Source: Tardiphaga robiniae (GTDB lineage Bacteria; Pseudomonadota; Alphaproteobacteria; Rhizobiales; Xanthobacteraceae). Taken from it: a stretch of 64,000 nucleotides of DNA. The stretch lies in contig NZ_JABMCJ010000093.1 of the NCBI RefSeq assembly GCF_013359755.1, forward strand, positions 124,001 to 188,000, read 5' to 3'. Shown in pieces: positions 1-8,958 of this stretch. The position numbers and the translations under genes were made by a program. The notes beneath the pieces are model-generated. The model was not told the origin of the DNA and made no database searches. It worked only from the letters and a program-made list of their open reading frames with translations. Numbering within the stretch: the first letter of the stretch is position 1; each line of letters starts with the position of its first letter.

Positions 1-535
1 TCGCATTGGTGATCTGCTGGACGTAGAACTCCGCCTTCTTGCGGGTATGCGCATCGAGCCCCTCGGCATTCTTGACGAGGTCGTGGGCCCATTGCGTCGT
101 GAGCAGATAGGCCTGCATGACGAAATCGAAGAACTGGTTCGATTTCCATTCGGGATCGCTGAAGCGCTTGTCGCGCGGCGCTGCCTCGATAGCGGGCAGG
201 CTGGCTTCGCCGACCATCCGGCGCATCGCCGAGCCCCAGAGGTCGAGATAGGCCTTGCCGAGCTTCATCTGCAATTCGGCGGCGCGCTTGTCGTCGGACA
301 GCCAGTAATTGGCGACGATGCTGAAGGTCTTGATCAGCTCCGTCAGCTCGTTCGGCGGCTTGTCGACGGTCTCGCCACTTTGGCGCGGTTGCAAATAGGC
401 GGCCAAGGCCTTGCCGCCATTCTCCATCGCCTTGGCCATGTTGAGCGCAAAAGCTTCGGGATTGAACGGTTTGGCGGACGCGTCGCCCGAGATTTTGTCG
501 TTAGCAGCTTTGGCGTCGGCGGCAACTTCGGTCAT
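1..535 (-). CDS. phaC: Class I poly(3-hydroxyalkanoate) synthase PhaC, N-terminal part (cut by window start)
   Basis: The reverse strand from ATG at 535 gives an open frame of about 178 residues running off the window start. It contains the class I PHA synthase N-terminal signature: DPEW near a FFDFVMQAYLLTTQW stretch, then GLDAHTRKKAEFYVQQ. In the family this region precedes the alpha/beta-hydrolase catalytic domain (Cys-Asp-His), which is outside the window. PhaC polymerises (R)-3-hydroxyacyl-CoA into storage granules in the cytoplasm. The gene is divergent from the lipoprotein gene at 791, so its promoter should lie in 536-790. The family call is firm; the substrate range cannot be judged from this part. 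Confidence 0.9.
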   Translation of the reverse strand, partial: MTEVAADAKAANDKISGDASAKPFNPEAFALNMAKAMENGGKALAAYLQPRQSGETVDKPPNELTELIKTFSIVANYWLSDDKRAAELQMKLGKAYLDLWGSAMRRMVGEASLPAIEAAPRDKRFSDPEWKSNQFFDFVMQAYLLTTQWAHDLVKNAEGLDAHTRKKAEFYVQQITNA

Positions 536-790
536 GGCGCAACAACAGCTTCATTCCAGTCGGGCAACGGTACGTCACCACGCAAATCGATGATGGCACA
601 GTTCGCGGATTGCCGCAGGATTCGATGTGCTGCACCGCGTCATGTATTCGGCTTTGGGTCTTGCTTCCGTCATATTGAAGATCCAAGCCTTTAGCGTCTT
701 CTCCCGGCATTAATCGTTTGTGACCAGATTGGTTGGATGGTGCGCTGCGATAGGGATGAAATCGATTCTAATGCGATGTAGGGTTGTGGC

Positions 791-1111
791 GTGACGCGTA
801 GAGGCACATTCAGGGCGATCGGTGGTCGCAGCGGGCGGGCGGCGACAGCGGCCGCCCTCCTGGCGCTGGGGCTTGGCTTGCCTCTGGGCGGCTGCGCGTC
901 GACCATCGCCGACATGCCCATGGTAGGCACACCCGCGGGCGCTCCGGCGCGTCCGGCCGAGGTGGGGACCTATCTGCCGGTTCACGACCTGCCGACCACC
1001 CGCGAAGGCACCGCCATGGCGCCGGCGGACCAGGCCAAGATGCAGGCCGAACTGACTGCCGCCCGCGATCGCCAGGCCGTCGTGCTGCCGGCCAAACCGG
1101 CGGCCAAATAG
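791..1111 (+). CDS. Small putative lipoprotein
   Basis: 106 residues from a GTG start; no ATG precedes the signal region. The N-terminus is basic (TRRGTFRAIGGR), followed by a hydrophobic stretch and a lipobox-like LGGC with Cys35, so it is probably exported and lipid-anchored. The mature part is short, Ala/Pro-rich, and ends in a region rich in Ala, Lys and Gln. I recognise no domain. It is separated from the next gene by about 90 bp and is divergent from phaC. It may be a conserved hypothetical lipoprotein; function unknown. Confidence 0.6.
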   Translation: MTRRGTFRAIGGRSGRAATAAALLALGLGLPLGGCASTIADMPMVGTPAGAPARPAEVGTYLPVHDLPTTREGTAMAPADQAKMQAELTAARDRQAVVLPAKPAAK

Positions 1112-1204
1112 TCAAAACTGCCCGTCGTGACTGGTGTCACCGGGCTTCCGTGATAAAAAGAAGCGATTCAACCGCATGATGAAGCGGTTCTGGAGCCCGA
1201 TCCC

Positions 1205-2425
1205 ATGGAAGAATTCTACCGCATCCGCCGATTGCCGCCCTATGTGTTCGAACAGGTCAACCGGGCCAAGGCCGCCGCGCGAAACGCTGGCGCCGATATC
1301 ATCGACCTCGGCATGGGCAATCCGGATCTTGCGACCCCGCCGCATGTGATCGAGAAGCTCAAGGAGACCCTGGGCAAGCCGCGCACCGACCGCTATTCGG
1401 CCTCGAAGGGCATCACCGGCCTGCGCAAGGCCCAGGCCGGCTATTACGAGCGCCGCTTTGGCGTGAAGCTCAATCCGGACACCCAGGTGGTGGCGACGCT
1501 GGGCTCCAAGGAAGGCTTCGCCAACGTCGCCCAGGCGATCACCGCGCCCGGCGACGTCGTGCTGTGCCCCAATCCGAGCTACCCGATCCATGCCTTCGGC
1601 TTCTTGATGGCCGGCGGCGTGATCCGCTCGGTGCCCTCCGAGCCGACGCCGGATTTCTTTGCAGCCGTCGAGCGCGCCATCATCCATTCGATCCCGAAGC
1701 CGATCGCGCTGATCGTCTGTTATCCGTCGAACCCGACGGCGCAGGTGGCGAGCCTCGATTTCTACAAGGACCTCGTGGCCTTCGCGAAGAAGCACGAGAT
1801 CTACATCCTCTCGGATCTCGCTTATGCCGAGGTCTATTTCGACGATAAGAACCCGCCACCCTCGGTGCTGCAGGTACCAGGCGCGATGGACGTCACCGTC
1901 GAATTCACCTCGATGTCGAAGACCTTCTCCATGGCCGGCTGGCGCATGGGCTTTGCGGTCGGCAACGAGCGCATCATTGCCGCGCTGACGCGGGTGAAAT
2001 CCTATCTCGACTACGGCGCATTCACGCCTGTGCAGGTCGCGGCAACTGCCGCGCTGAACGGCCCCGACGACTGCATCCGCGAGATGCGCGATGTCTATCG
2101 CAAGCGCCGCGATGCGATGGTGGAGTCTTTCGGCCGCGCTGGCTGGGACATTCCGCCGCCCTCGGCGTCGATGTTCGCCTGGGCGCCGCTGCCGGAGAAA
2201 TTCCGCGAAGTCGGCAGCATGCAGTTTGCAACGCTTCTCGTTGAAAAGTCCGGCGTGGTGGTATCTCCCGGCGTCGCCTTCGGCGAGCATGGCGAAGGTT
2301 ACGTCCGCATCGCGATGGTCGAGAACGAACAGCGCATTCGCCAGGCTGCCCGCGGCATCCGCCGCTTCCTTGAAAGCGGTCTCGAAACGTTGCACAACGT
2401 GGTTCCTCTCGCCAACCGGCGATAG
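1205..2425 (+). CDS. PLP-dependent class I/II aminotransferase (alanine / LL-diaminopimelate aminotransferase-like)
   Basis: 406 residues, the usual length for fold-type I aminotransferases. It shows the substrate-loop GMGNPD near the N-terminus, YPSNPTAQ, a DLAYAEVYFDD segment with the PLP-contacting Asp/Tyr, and SMSKTFSMAGWRMGF, which holds the Schiff-base Lys. The whole pattern fits the AlaC/YfdZ group, which makes alanine from pyruvate and glutamate; LL-diaminopimelate aminotransferases are close relatives. In this group the gene is typically followed by homoserine dehydrogenase, as here (78 bp to hom), which suggests a role in amino acid synthesis from pyruvate or aspartate. The exact substrate is inferred. 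Confidence 0.85.
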   Translation: MEEFYRIRRLPPYVFEQVNRAKAAARNAGADIIDLGMGNPDLATPPHVIEKLKETLGKPRTDRYSASKGITGLRKAQAGYYERRFGVKLNPDTQVVATLGSKEGFANVAQAITAPGDVVLCPNPSYPIHAFGFLMAGGVIRSVPSEPTPDFFAAVERAIIHSIPKPIALIVCYPSNPTAQVASLDFYKDLVAFAKKHEIYILSDLAYAEVYFDDKNPPPSVLQVPGAMDVTVEFTSMSKTFSMAGWRMGFAVGNERIIAALTRVKSYLDYGAFTPVQVAATAALNGPDDCIREMRDVYRKRRDAMVESFGRAGWDIPPPSASMFAWAPLPEKFREVGSMQFATLLVEKSGVVVSPGVAFGEHGEGYVRIAMVENEQRIRQAARGIRRFLESGLETLHNVVPLANRR

Positions 2426-2434
2426 GCGTGATCC

Positions 2435-2459
2435 CCGAAAACCGGCAACCGGTTTTCGG
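2435..2459. repeat. Perfect palindrome CCGAAAACCGG / CCGGTTTTCGG
   Basis: Two 11-bp arms (2435-2445 and 2449-2459) are separated by only three bases. It lies in the 77-bp gap between the aminotransferase and hom. There is no T-run after it, so it looks more like a small dispersed palindromic element or mRNA-stabilising hairpin than a classic terminator. Confidence 0.6.
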
Positions 2460-2502
2460 ACCGGTCATCGCTCAACAAGAATTCCGACAGGTCTGAAGCT
2501 TA

Positions 2503-3825
2503 ATGGTCGCACCCCTCAAAGTGGGTATCGCGGGACTCGGCACCGTTGGTGCCGAAGTCGTCCGTCTCATCGAACAGCAGAACTCGATTTTGGCCGCGCG
2601 CTGCGGTCGTGGCGTCAAGGTGGTTGCTGTCACCGCGCGCTCCAAGAGCAAGAAGCGCAGCGTTGATCTGCGCGGCATCGACTGGATGAAGGATCCGCTC
2701 GCGGTTGCGCAGCATCCCGATGTCGAGTGCTTCGTCGAACTGATGGGCGGCGTTGGCGATCCCGCGCTGTCGTCGATCGAGGCGGCGCTGCGCGCCGGCA
2801 AGTCGGTCGTGACCGCGAACAAGGCACTGATCGCCAAGCATGGCCTGAAGCTAGCCACATCGGCTGAGAAGCACGGCGGCGCGCTGAACTACGAGGCCGC
2901 CGTCGCTGGCGCCATTCCGATCGTCAAGACCATCCGCGAAGGTCTTGTCGGCACCGATATCAATCGCGTCTACGGTATTCTCAACGGCACCTGCAACTAC
3001 ATCCTGTCCCGGATGGAGCTGGAGGGCCTGTCCTTCGAGGAATGCCTTAAAGACGCGCAGCGGCTTGGCTACGCCGAGGCCGAGCCGTCCTTCGACGTCG
3101 ATGGCCACGACACCGCCCAGAAGCTGGCCATTCTCGCCAGCCTCGCATTCGGGACCAAGGTCGCGCAGAGCGCTGTTTCGGTCGAGGGCATTTCATCCAT
3201 CGCCGCTGAAGATCTGCGCGCTGCTGCAGAGCTCGGCTATCGCGTGAAGCTGCTGGGCGTTGCCATGCGCACCGCGACTGGCATCGAACAGCGCGTGCAT
3301 CCAACCATGGTGCCGCTGTCGTCTTCCATTGCGCAGGTCATGGGCGTCACTAACGCCGTCACGGTTGATGGCGCAGGCATTGCGCCGATTACACTGGTCG
3401 GTCCCGGCGCTGGCGGCGCCGCGACGGCGTCTGCGGTTCTTGCCGATATCGCCGATGTCGCACGCAATGTGCGTGCGCTGCCGTTTGGTCGGCCGGTTGA
3501 GAAGCTCAAGACCACCACCAAGGCGCCGATGGAACGCCACGAAGGTGGCTATTACATCCGCCTGATGGCGCGCGATCTTGCCGGCACGGCCGCACGCATC
3601 GCAACGCGTCTGGCCGAGCAGAAGATCTCGCTGGAGTCGATTGTGCAGCGCCATCCCAACGGCGGCATCGAGCCGGTCGGCAAGAGCACGAAATCGTCAC
3701 CGGTGCCTGTTATCCTGATCACCTACGCCACCACCGAGGACGCGATGCGCCGCGCCCTCCAGGCCGTACAGAGCGACAAGGTGATATCAGGCAAGCCGCA
3801 GGTTATTCGCATCGAGAAGAACTAA
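2503..3825 (+). CDS. hom: Homoserine dehydrogenase
   Basis: 440 residues. It starts with a Rossmann motif GIAGLGTVGAEV for NAD(P), continues with the catalytic-domain pattern GILNGTCNYIL and EAEPSFDVDGHDTAQKLAIL, which carries the conserved Asp/Lys residues, and ends with an ACT domain (from about residue 355) for threonine feedback. The enzyme reduces aspartate semialdehyde to homoserine on the way to threonine and methionine. It lies downstream of the aminotransferase and 57 bp ahead of glpX, all on the same strand. The length with ACT domain matches the standard monofunctional enzyme. Confidence 0.96.
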   Translation: MVAPLKVGIAGLGTVGAEVVRLIEQQNSILAARCGRGVKVVAVTARSKSKKRSVDLRGIDWMKDPLAVAQHPDVECFVELMGGVGDPALSSIEAALRAGKSVVTANKALIAKHGLKLATSAEKHGGALNYEAAVAGAIPIVKTIREGLVGTDINRVYGILNGTCNYILSRMELEGLSFEECLKDAQRLGYAEAEPSFDVDGHDTAQKLAILASLAFGTKVAQSAVSVEGISSIAAEDLRAAAELGYRVKLLGVAMRTATGIEQRVHPTMVPLSSSIAQVMGVTNAVTVDGAGIAPITLVGPGAGGAATASAVLADIADVARNVRALPFGRPVEKLKTTTKAPMERHEGGYYIRLMARDLAGTAARIATRLAEQKISLESIVQRHPNGGIEPVGKSTKSSPVPVILITYATTEDAMRRALQAVQSDKVISGKPQVIRIEKN

Positions 3826-3882
3826 ATCCACGCGTTGAGAGTTGTACGGGGACATTCGTCCCACCGTAGAAGGAGCCCGCCG

Positions 3883-4881
3883 ATGTCGACCCATATTACC
3901 GTCCCGCCGCAGCAACTGCTCGAGCGCATTCTGACGCTGGAGATCGTTCGCGTGACCGAGCGCGCGGCAGTGTCGGCTGCGCGGCTGCGTGGTCATGGGC
4001 AGGAGAAGGCGGCGGATCAGGCAGCGGTCGATGCGATGCGCCGCGAGCTCAACAAGATGCCGATCGACGGCACCATCGTGATCGGCGAGGGCGAGCGCGA
4101 CGAAGCGCCGATGCTCTATATCGGCGAAAAGGTCGGCATCAATGCCGGCCCGAAGGTCGATATTGCCGTCGATCCGCTCGAAGGCACGACGCTGTGCGCC
4201 AAGGACATGCCGGGCTCGATCGCCACCATGGCGATGGCCGACGGCGGCACGCTGCTGCATGCGCCCGACGTCTATATGGACAAGATCGCGATTGGTCCGG
4301 GCTACGCCAAGAACGTGATCGACATCGACGCATCGCCGGAAGAGAACATCAAGCGCCTCGCCAAGGCCAAGGGCGTGCCGGTGTCGGCGATCACCGCCCT
4401 CGTGCTTGAGCGGCCGCGACACGAAGCATTGATTGCAGCGATCCGCTCGACCGGGGCGGCGCTACGTCTCATTCCGGACGGCGACGTCGCCGGCGTCATC
4501 CACACCACCGATCCCGCCAAATCTGGCATCGACATCTATCTTGGCATTGGCGGCGCACCGGAAGGCGTGCTGGCAGCTGCAGCACTGCGCTGCATCGGCG
4601 GCCAGATGCAGACCCGATTGATCCTCGATACCGACGAGAAGCGCGAGCGTGCGCTGAAGATGGGTGTCACCGATCCGAAGATGATCTATGGCATCGAGGA
4701 CATGGCGAAGGGCGACTGCCTGTTTGCCGCCACCGGTGTTACCGACGGCGCATTGCTGTCGGGCGTCAAGTTCCGCGGCGACGTCATTGAGACCGAGACC
4801 ATCGTGATGCGTTCGGTGACCGGCACCGTGCGCATCATCAAAGGCGAGCATCGCCAGCTCGAAAAATTCCACCTCGATTGA
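3883..4881 (+). CDS. glpX: Fructose-1,6-bisphosphatase class II (GlpX type)
   Basis: 332 residues from ATG 3883, chosen over upstream in-frame codons because of a strong GAAGGAG ribosome site at 3869-3875. It has the class II signatures GEGERDEAPMLYIGE and DPLEGTTLCA (metal-binding Asp/Glu), and GIGGAPEGVLAAAAL further on. The enzyme hydrolyses fructose-1,6-bisphosphate in gluconeogenesis and, in Calvin-cycle organisms, may also act on sedoheptulose bisphosphate. It follows hom closely and probably shares its transcript, an arrangement seen in related alphaproteobacteria. Confidence 0.95.
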   Translation: MSTHITVPPQQLLERILTLEIVRVTERAAVSAARLRGHGQEKAADQAAVDAMRRELNKMPIDGTIVIGEGERDEAPMLYIGEKVGINAGPKVDIAVDPLEGTTLCAKDMPGSIATMAMADGGTLLHAPDVYMDKIAIGPGYAKNVIDIDASPEENIKRLAKAKGVPVSAITALVLERPRHEALIAAIRSTGAALRLIPDGDVAGVIHTTDPAKSGIDIYLGIGGAPEGVLAAAALRCIGGQMQTRLILDTDEKRERALKMGVTDPKMIYGIEDMAKGDCLFAATGVTDGALLSGVKFRGDVIETETIVMRSVTGTVRIIKGEHRQLEKFHLD

Positions 4882-4891
4882 GTTCAGTCAC

Positions 4892-5344
4892 ATGGCGAAG
4901 GCGAATGTTGAGATCCGCCCGGTCGGCCCTGATGAAAGGGCCGCCTGGGAGCCGTTGTGGCAGGGCTATCTGACCTTTTACAAAGCGACGCTGCCGCAGA
5001 TCGCGACCGATACGGCGTGGAAGCGTTTCCACGACGCCAATGAGCAGATGTTTCTGCTCGGCGCCTATGTGGACGGCAAGCTCACCGGCATCGTGCAGTT
5101 CCTGTATCACCGCTCATCCTGGACGCCGGGTAACTACTGCTACCTGCAGGACCTGTTCGTCGACAACGGCGCGCGGGGACTTGGCGTCGGCCGCGCTCTG
5201 ATCGAAGCGGTTTATGCAAAGGCCAAGGCTGACGGCTGCAGCCGCGTGCATTGGTTGACCCAGAACGAGAATGCGCAGGCCAGGATTCTCTACGATCAGG
5301 TCGCGGACAATTCCGGATTTATGCAGTACCGGAAGATACTCTGA
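4892..5344 (+). CDS. GNAT-family N-acetyltransferase
   Basis: 150 residues, one GNAT domain. The acetyl-CoA motif A is visible as LQDLFVDNGARGLGVGRALIEA (R-x-x-G-x-G/A type loop around residues 88-110), followed by WLTQNENAQARILYDQ, the typical C-terminal strand and helix. The gene starts 10 bp after glpX and likely belongs to the same transcript. The hairpin at 5353-5382 just after it would end that transcript. The acceptor substrate cannot be predicted; small-molecule or protein amines are both possible. Confidence 0.88.
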   Translation: MAKANVEIRPVGPDERAAWEPLWQGYLTFYKATLPQIATDTAWKRFHDANEQMFLLGAYVDGKLTGIVQFLYHRSSWTPGNYCYLQDLFVDNGARGLGVGRALIEAVYAKAKADGCSRVHWLTQNENAQARILYDQVADNSGFMQYRKIL

Positions 5345-5352
5345 TCAAAGGC

Positions 5353-5382
5353 AATCCGAGCGCGCCAACATGCGCTCGGATT
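5353..5382 (+). terminator. Hairpin after the glpX-GNAT block
   Basis: An 11-bp perfect stem (5353-5363 with 5372-5382, arms AATCCGAGCGC / GCGCTCGGATT) with an 8-base loop sits nine bases after the GNAT stop. There is no clear U-run, so termination may be partial or Rho-assisted. Confidence 0.55.
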
Positions 5383-5423
5383 AATCGAACTGAAAACCAA
5401 GAAAACAAAATGGGGATGAGACC

Positions 5424-6143
5424 ATGAGCGAGACCGATAGCGTCAAGGCTCTGGTGTTCGACGTGTTCGGCACCGTGGTTGACTGGCGTTCCAGCCTGAT
5501 TGCTGACTGTACCGCGTTCGGCAAAGCGCGCGGCATCACCGCGGACTGGACTGCGCTCGTCGATGCCTGGCGGCAGGCCTATATGCCGTCGATGGATGTG
5601 GTGCGCCATCATCCCGAGCGCGGTTTCGTCAAACTCGATACGCTGCATCGGCAGTCACTCGATGTGCTGGTCGCCAAGTTCGGCATCAACGGGCTCTCGG
5701 ACAACGATCTGCATCACATGACACTCGGCTGGCACCGGCTGCATCCGTGGGCGGATTCGGTCAGCGGTCTGACGCGCTTGAAGACCAAATACGTCATCAG
5801 CCCGTTGTCGAACGGCAATGTCGCGCTGCTGACCAACATGGCGAAATTCGCCGGCCTGCCATGGGACCTGATCATGAGCGCGGAACTGTTCGAACACTAT
5901 AAGCCCGATCCGCAGGCCTATTTGGGCGCGGCCGCCCTGCTCAATCTGAAGCCTGCGGACGTCATGATGGTCGCCGCCCATAACAGCGATCTCGATGCCG
6001 CACACAAACTCGGCCTCAAGACCGCCTTCGTGCCGCGCGTCACTGAGTACGGCCCGCACCAGAACCGCGATTTCAAGGCCGAGGGCCCGTGGGACGTGGT
6101 GGCCGATGATTTCAATGATCTGGCGAAGCGGATGGGCTGCTGA
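5424..6143 (+). CDS. Haloacid dehalogenase, type II (HAD superfamily)
   Basis: 239 residues, close to the usual size of L-2-haloacid dehalogenases. HAD motif I is VFDVFGTVVDWR with the nucleophile Asp, motif II is SPLSNGN, the motif III Lys is in HYKPDPQAYLGAA, and motif IV is AAHNSDLDAA. This pattern (FDVFGT, SNGN, KPxPxxY) is that of type II dehalogenases, which hydrolyse L-2-haloalkanoic acids to D-2-hydroxy acids. Relatives with broader phosphatase or esterase activity exist, so the substrate is inferred. The gene lies between the GNAT gene and recJ, with no obvious functional link. Confidence 0.88.
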   Translation: MSETDSVKALVFDVFGTVVDWRSSLIADCTAFGKARGITADWTALVDAWRQAYMPSMDVVRHHPERGFVKLDTLHRQSLDVLVAKFGINGLSDNDLHHMTLGWHRLHPWADSVSGLTRLKTKYVISPLSNGNVALLTNMAKFAGLPWDLIMSAELFEHYKPDPQAYLGAAALLNLKPADVMMVAAHNSDLDAAHKLGLKTAFVPRVTEYGPHQNRDFKAEGPWDVVADDFNDLAKRMGC

Positions 6144-6190
6144 CGGCCTGAGATTTGCCGAAAGCGGCTGCGCGGCCTATTGCTGATGCC

Positions 6191-8029
6191 ATGACGCCAC
6201 CGACCATCATTCCCGTCGAATCCCAGCAGGCCTTTCTCGGCGTTACCGAATCCGCCACCGGGCGGATCTGGCGCGACCGGGTGGATCAGCGCGGGGCGGC
6301 GCGGGCGCTGGCCATGGTGCAGCGTTTTCAATTGCCGGAAATGCTGGCGCGGGTCATCGCCGGCCGCAATATCGAACTCGACGCAGTCGAAGACTTTCTC
6401 GATCCCACCATCCGCAAGCTGATGCCGGACCCGTTCACCATCACGCAGATGGAAGCGGCGGCGAAGCGCATCGCGGATGCCGCGCAGCGCCGGGAGAAGG
6501 TGGCGATCTTCGGCGACTACGACGTCGATGGCGCGACGTCGTCGGCGCTGCTGGCCTGGCATCTCAGGCATTGCGGACTCGATCCGCAGATCCACATTCC
6601 CGATCGCATCTTCGAGGGCTACGGCCCCAATGTGGATGCCATCAGAATGCTGGCCAGCAAGGGCGCGACGCTGCTCGTCACCGTCGATTGCGGCACGACC
6701 AGTTTTGAGCCGCTGGCCGAGGCCAAGAAGCTCGGCATGTCCGTGGTCGTCATCGATCACCATCAGACCGGCGAGGAATTGCCTGACGTGGATGCCGTGG
6801 TGAATCCGAACCGGCTCGACGATATTTCCGGTCTGGGTCATCTCGCCGCCGTCGGCCTCGTGCTGATCACGCTGGTCGCGGTCAATCGCGAATTGCGCAA
6901 GCGCGGCTTCTGGACCGCCGAGATGCCCGAGCCTGATCTCCTGGGCATGCTGCATCATGTGGCGCTCGGGACTGTGGCTGACGTGGCGCCACTGATCGGC
7001 CTGAACCGCGCCTTTGTCGCCAAAGGTCTCATCGCATTGCGTCGCCGCGATCACATCGGGCACACCGCGCTGATGGATGTGGCGCGTTTGAACGGTCCGC
7101 CGGAAGCATGGCATCTCGGCTTCATGCTGGGACCGCGCATCAATGCCGGCGGCCGGATCGGGCGCGCAGACTTGGGCGTGCGGCTGCTGCTCGAAGGCGA
7201 TATCTCCGAGGCCGCGAAGATCGCTGCCGAACTCGATCGGCTGAACATCGAACGACGCGTGATCGAACAGGCCGCGGAAGCGCAAGCCGAGGCCGAGGCT
7301 CTGGCGTCACTGGGGCTCGAAGACAAAGGCTCCGTAGTCGTGACCGCGTCTGAAGGCTGGCATCCCGGCGTCGTCGGTCTGGTCGCCTCGCGGCTCAAGG
7401 AGAAATTTGCGCGTCCGGCTTTTGCCATCGCGCTGGAGCCTGGCGGAATTGGCACGGGGTCTGGCCGCTCGATCTCCGGCGTCGATCTCGGCAAAGCCGT
7501 GCGGCAAGCTGTTGCCGATGGGCTTCTGATGAAAGGTGGCGGCCACGCCATGGCCGCGGGCATCACGCTACGCAAGGAACGGCTCGGCGAATTCCGCGCC
7601 TATATCGAAAGCGCGCTGGCTGCGGATGTCGGCAAGTCCCGCAACGAGAAAGAACTCTTCATCGATGGCGCTATCACTGCGCGCGGTGTGACGACGGATC
7701 TCGTGAATACGCTCAATCGCGCCGGGCCGTTCGGGCAGGCCAATCCCGAGCCGGTGATTGCGCTGCCGGCGCATCAGCTCGTTTATGTCGATGAAGTTGG
7801 GCAGGCGCATCTGCGGCTGCGCTTCAAGGCGTCGGACGGCGCCATGGTCAACGGTATCGCGTTTCGTTCAGTGGGGCAGAAACTCGGCAACGCGTTGCAG
7901 GAGCTGCGCGGTCAGCCGGTCCATGTGGCGGGCTCGCTGACCGTCGATCGCTGGCAGGGTGCCGAGCGCGTGCAGATGCGCGTGATCGACGTGGCGGCGC
8001 CGGATCCCGGGCCGAAGATGATCAGGTAG
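6191..8029 (+). CDS. recJ: Single-stranded-DNA-specific exonuclease RecJ
   Basis: 612 residues from ATG 6191. The DHH-family motifs are all present: GDYDVDGATSSALL, VTVDCGTT, VIDHHQTGEE, and the DHHA1 motif GGGHAMAAG, followed by a C-terminal OB-like region (about residues 480-600). RecJ degrades single-stranded DNA 5' to 3' in recombinational and mismatch repair, using divalent metals held by the Asp/His cluster. The longer frame from 6155 lacks a better ribosome site. The gene is 47 bp after the dehalogenase and converges on the GntR gene. Confidence 0.96.
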   Translation: MTPPTIIPVESQQAFLGVTESATGRIWRDRVDQRGAARALAMVQRFQLPEMLARVIAGRNIELDAVEDFLDPTIRKLMPDPFTITQMEAAAKRIADAAQRREKVAIFGDYDVDGATSSALLAWHLRHCGLDPQIHIPDRIFEGYGPNVDAIRMLASKGATLLVTVDCGTTSFEPLAEAKKLGMSVVVIDHHQTGEELPDVDAVVNPNRLDDISGLGHLAAVGLVLITLVAVNRELRKRGFWTAEMPEPDLLGMLHHVALGTVADVAPLIGLNRAFVAKGLIALRRRDHIGHTALMDVARLNGPPEAWHLGFMLGPRINAGGRIGRADLGVRLLLEGDISEAAKIAAELDRLNIERRVIEQAAEAQAEAEALASLGLEDKGSVVVTASEGWHPGVVGLVASRLKEKFARPAFAIALEPGGIGTGSGRSISGVDLGKAVRQAVADGLLMKGGGHAMAAGITLRKERLGEFRAYIESALAADVGKSRNEKELFIDGAITARGVTTDLVNTLNRAGPFGQANPEPVIALPAHQLVYVDEVGQAHLRLRFKASDGAMVNGIAFRSVGQKLGNALQELRGQPVHVAGSLTVDRWQGAERVQMRVIDVAAPDPGPKMIR

Positions 8030-8073
8030 TCTCACCGCTCTCAACCTGTCGTCTCCCGGCTTGACCGGTGCAC

Positions 8074-8823
8074 TCATCCATTTGTGTCTTGCCGGCGGAG
8101 CAGCCTGGTCGAATATCGATACCGGTCCGCCGGATGAATACTGAGCGAGACTTCGGCCAGCTCGTTTGACGCGAACAGATACTGCCGCCGAATCGACAGC
8201 GCATGCGCGCCAGCCGTTGCCTTCAGTGGCTCCGCCATCGCGTCCGACACGCCAACCGCAGAAATGTCCTGCCGGATCTCGACAAAGCGTCGTCCCGAGA
8301 TTTTCTCGACCAGCGTGCCGAAGATCTCATGATGCCCCGCCATTTTCGTGCGTACCTCGTCGGCGAAGGCGCCGTCGATATAGACATCGGTCCAGCAGAT
8401 CGGCGTCTGTGTGACTTCGCCGGGAATCGTGCGCAGACTTGAGATGCACAGCCAGCGGCGGCCGGGCCGGCATCCGAGCTGGCTGGCAAGCTCGCTGTCG
8501 GCGACGACATCCGCAACGCGCTGCACGTGGCGCTCCGTCTCGGTGCCGAACTGCTGCACCGCCTCGATCGTATTGAGTGCCTGCGTAAAGCCATCACCGC
8601 CCTTGGCCGGAGAGGTCGCCTCGACACGCGTCCCGGCATTGCGCTTCCGGCTGACCAAGCCGGACGCCTGCAGCTCCTGCATCGCCGCGCGCACGGTTGA
8701 TCGGCTCACGGCGAACTGGTCCGCCAGCTCGAACTCTGTCGGCAGCACAGACCCGACCGGATGCCGTCCGTCTGCGATGGCCTCGGTAAGTGCTCGGGCC
8801 ACGAACGCGTAACGCTTTTCCAC
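8074..8823 (-). CDS. GntR-family transcriptional regulator with UTRA domain (HutC type)
   Basis: 249 residues from GTG 8823, preceded by a GAGGGA ribosome site; the open frame extends further upstream but without a better start. The N-terminal winged helix (residues about 5-70) has the GntR pattern LPTEFELADQFAVSRSTVRAAM..L...GLVSRK..GTRV. The rest is the UTRA ligand-binding domain, ending LSIHPADRYRYS. It is divergent from the lyase operon at 8959, and a near-perfect inverted repeat lies in the gap, so it most likely controls that operon in response to a substrate or intermediate. Confidence 0.9.
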   Translation of the reverse strand: MEKRYAFVARALTEAIADGRHPVGSVLPTEFELADQFAVSRSTVRAAMQELQASGLVSRKRNAGTRVEATSPAKGGDGFTQALNTIEAVQQFGTETERHVQRVADVVADSELASQLGCRPGRRWLCISSLRTIPGEVTQTPICWTDVYIDGAFADEVRTKMAGHHEIFGTLVEKISGRRFVEIRQDISAVGVSDAMAEPLKATAGAHALSIRRQYLFASNELAEVSLSIHPADRYRYSTRLLRRQDTNG

Positions 8824-8910
8824 CGTCGTCCCTCGACCCCTAAGTCCCTGATCGCAAGATGGAAGCCTGATTGGCGACCATCTCGTCAAGAAAGGAGATT
8901 GACACACAGT

Positions 8911-8944
8911 TTATGTTCGTACAATTTAATATGTACGAACATAA
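8911..8944. promoter_or_regulatory. 13-bp inverted repeat, candidate GntR operator
   Basis: Arms TTATGTTCGTACA (8911-8923) and TGTACGAACATAA (8932-8944) are exact reverse complements around an AT-only 8-bp spacer. Each arm holds a TGT-N4-ACA half-palindrome, the type of site bound by GntR regulators. It ends 14 bp before the lyase start codon and 87 bp from the regulator start, so binding would block the lyase ribosome/promoter region and may autoregulate. Confidence 0.75.
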
Positions 8945-8958
8945 CAAGAGGAAGCGGT

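Noticed and set aside
47-694. 215-codon forward frame
   Set aside because: It is the antisense shadow of phaC, whose reverse frame shows the clear PHA synthase signature.
1112-2395. 427-codon reverse frame
   Set aside because: Shadow of the aminotransferase gene; Arg/His/Gly-rich composition without motifs.
5918-7285. 455-codon reverse frame
   Set aside because: Overlaps the dehalogenase and recJ, both of which have complete motifs; high GC makes long antisense frames common.
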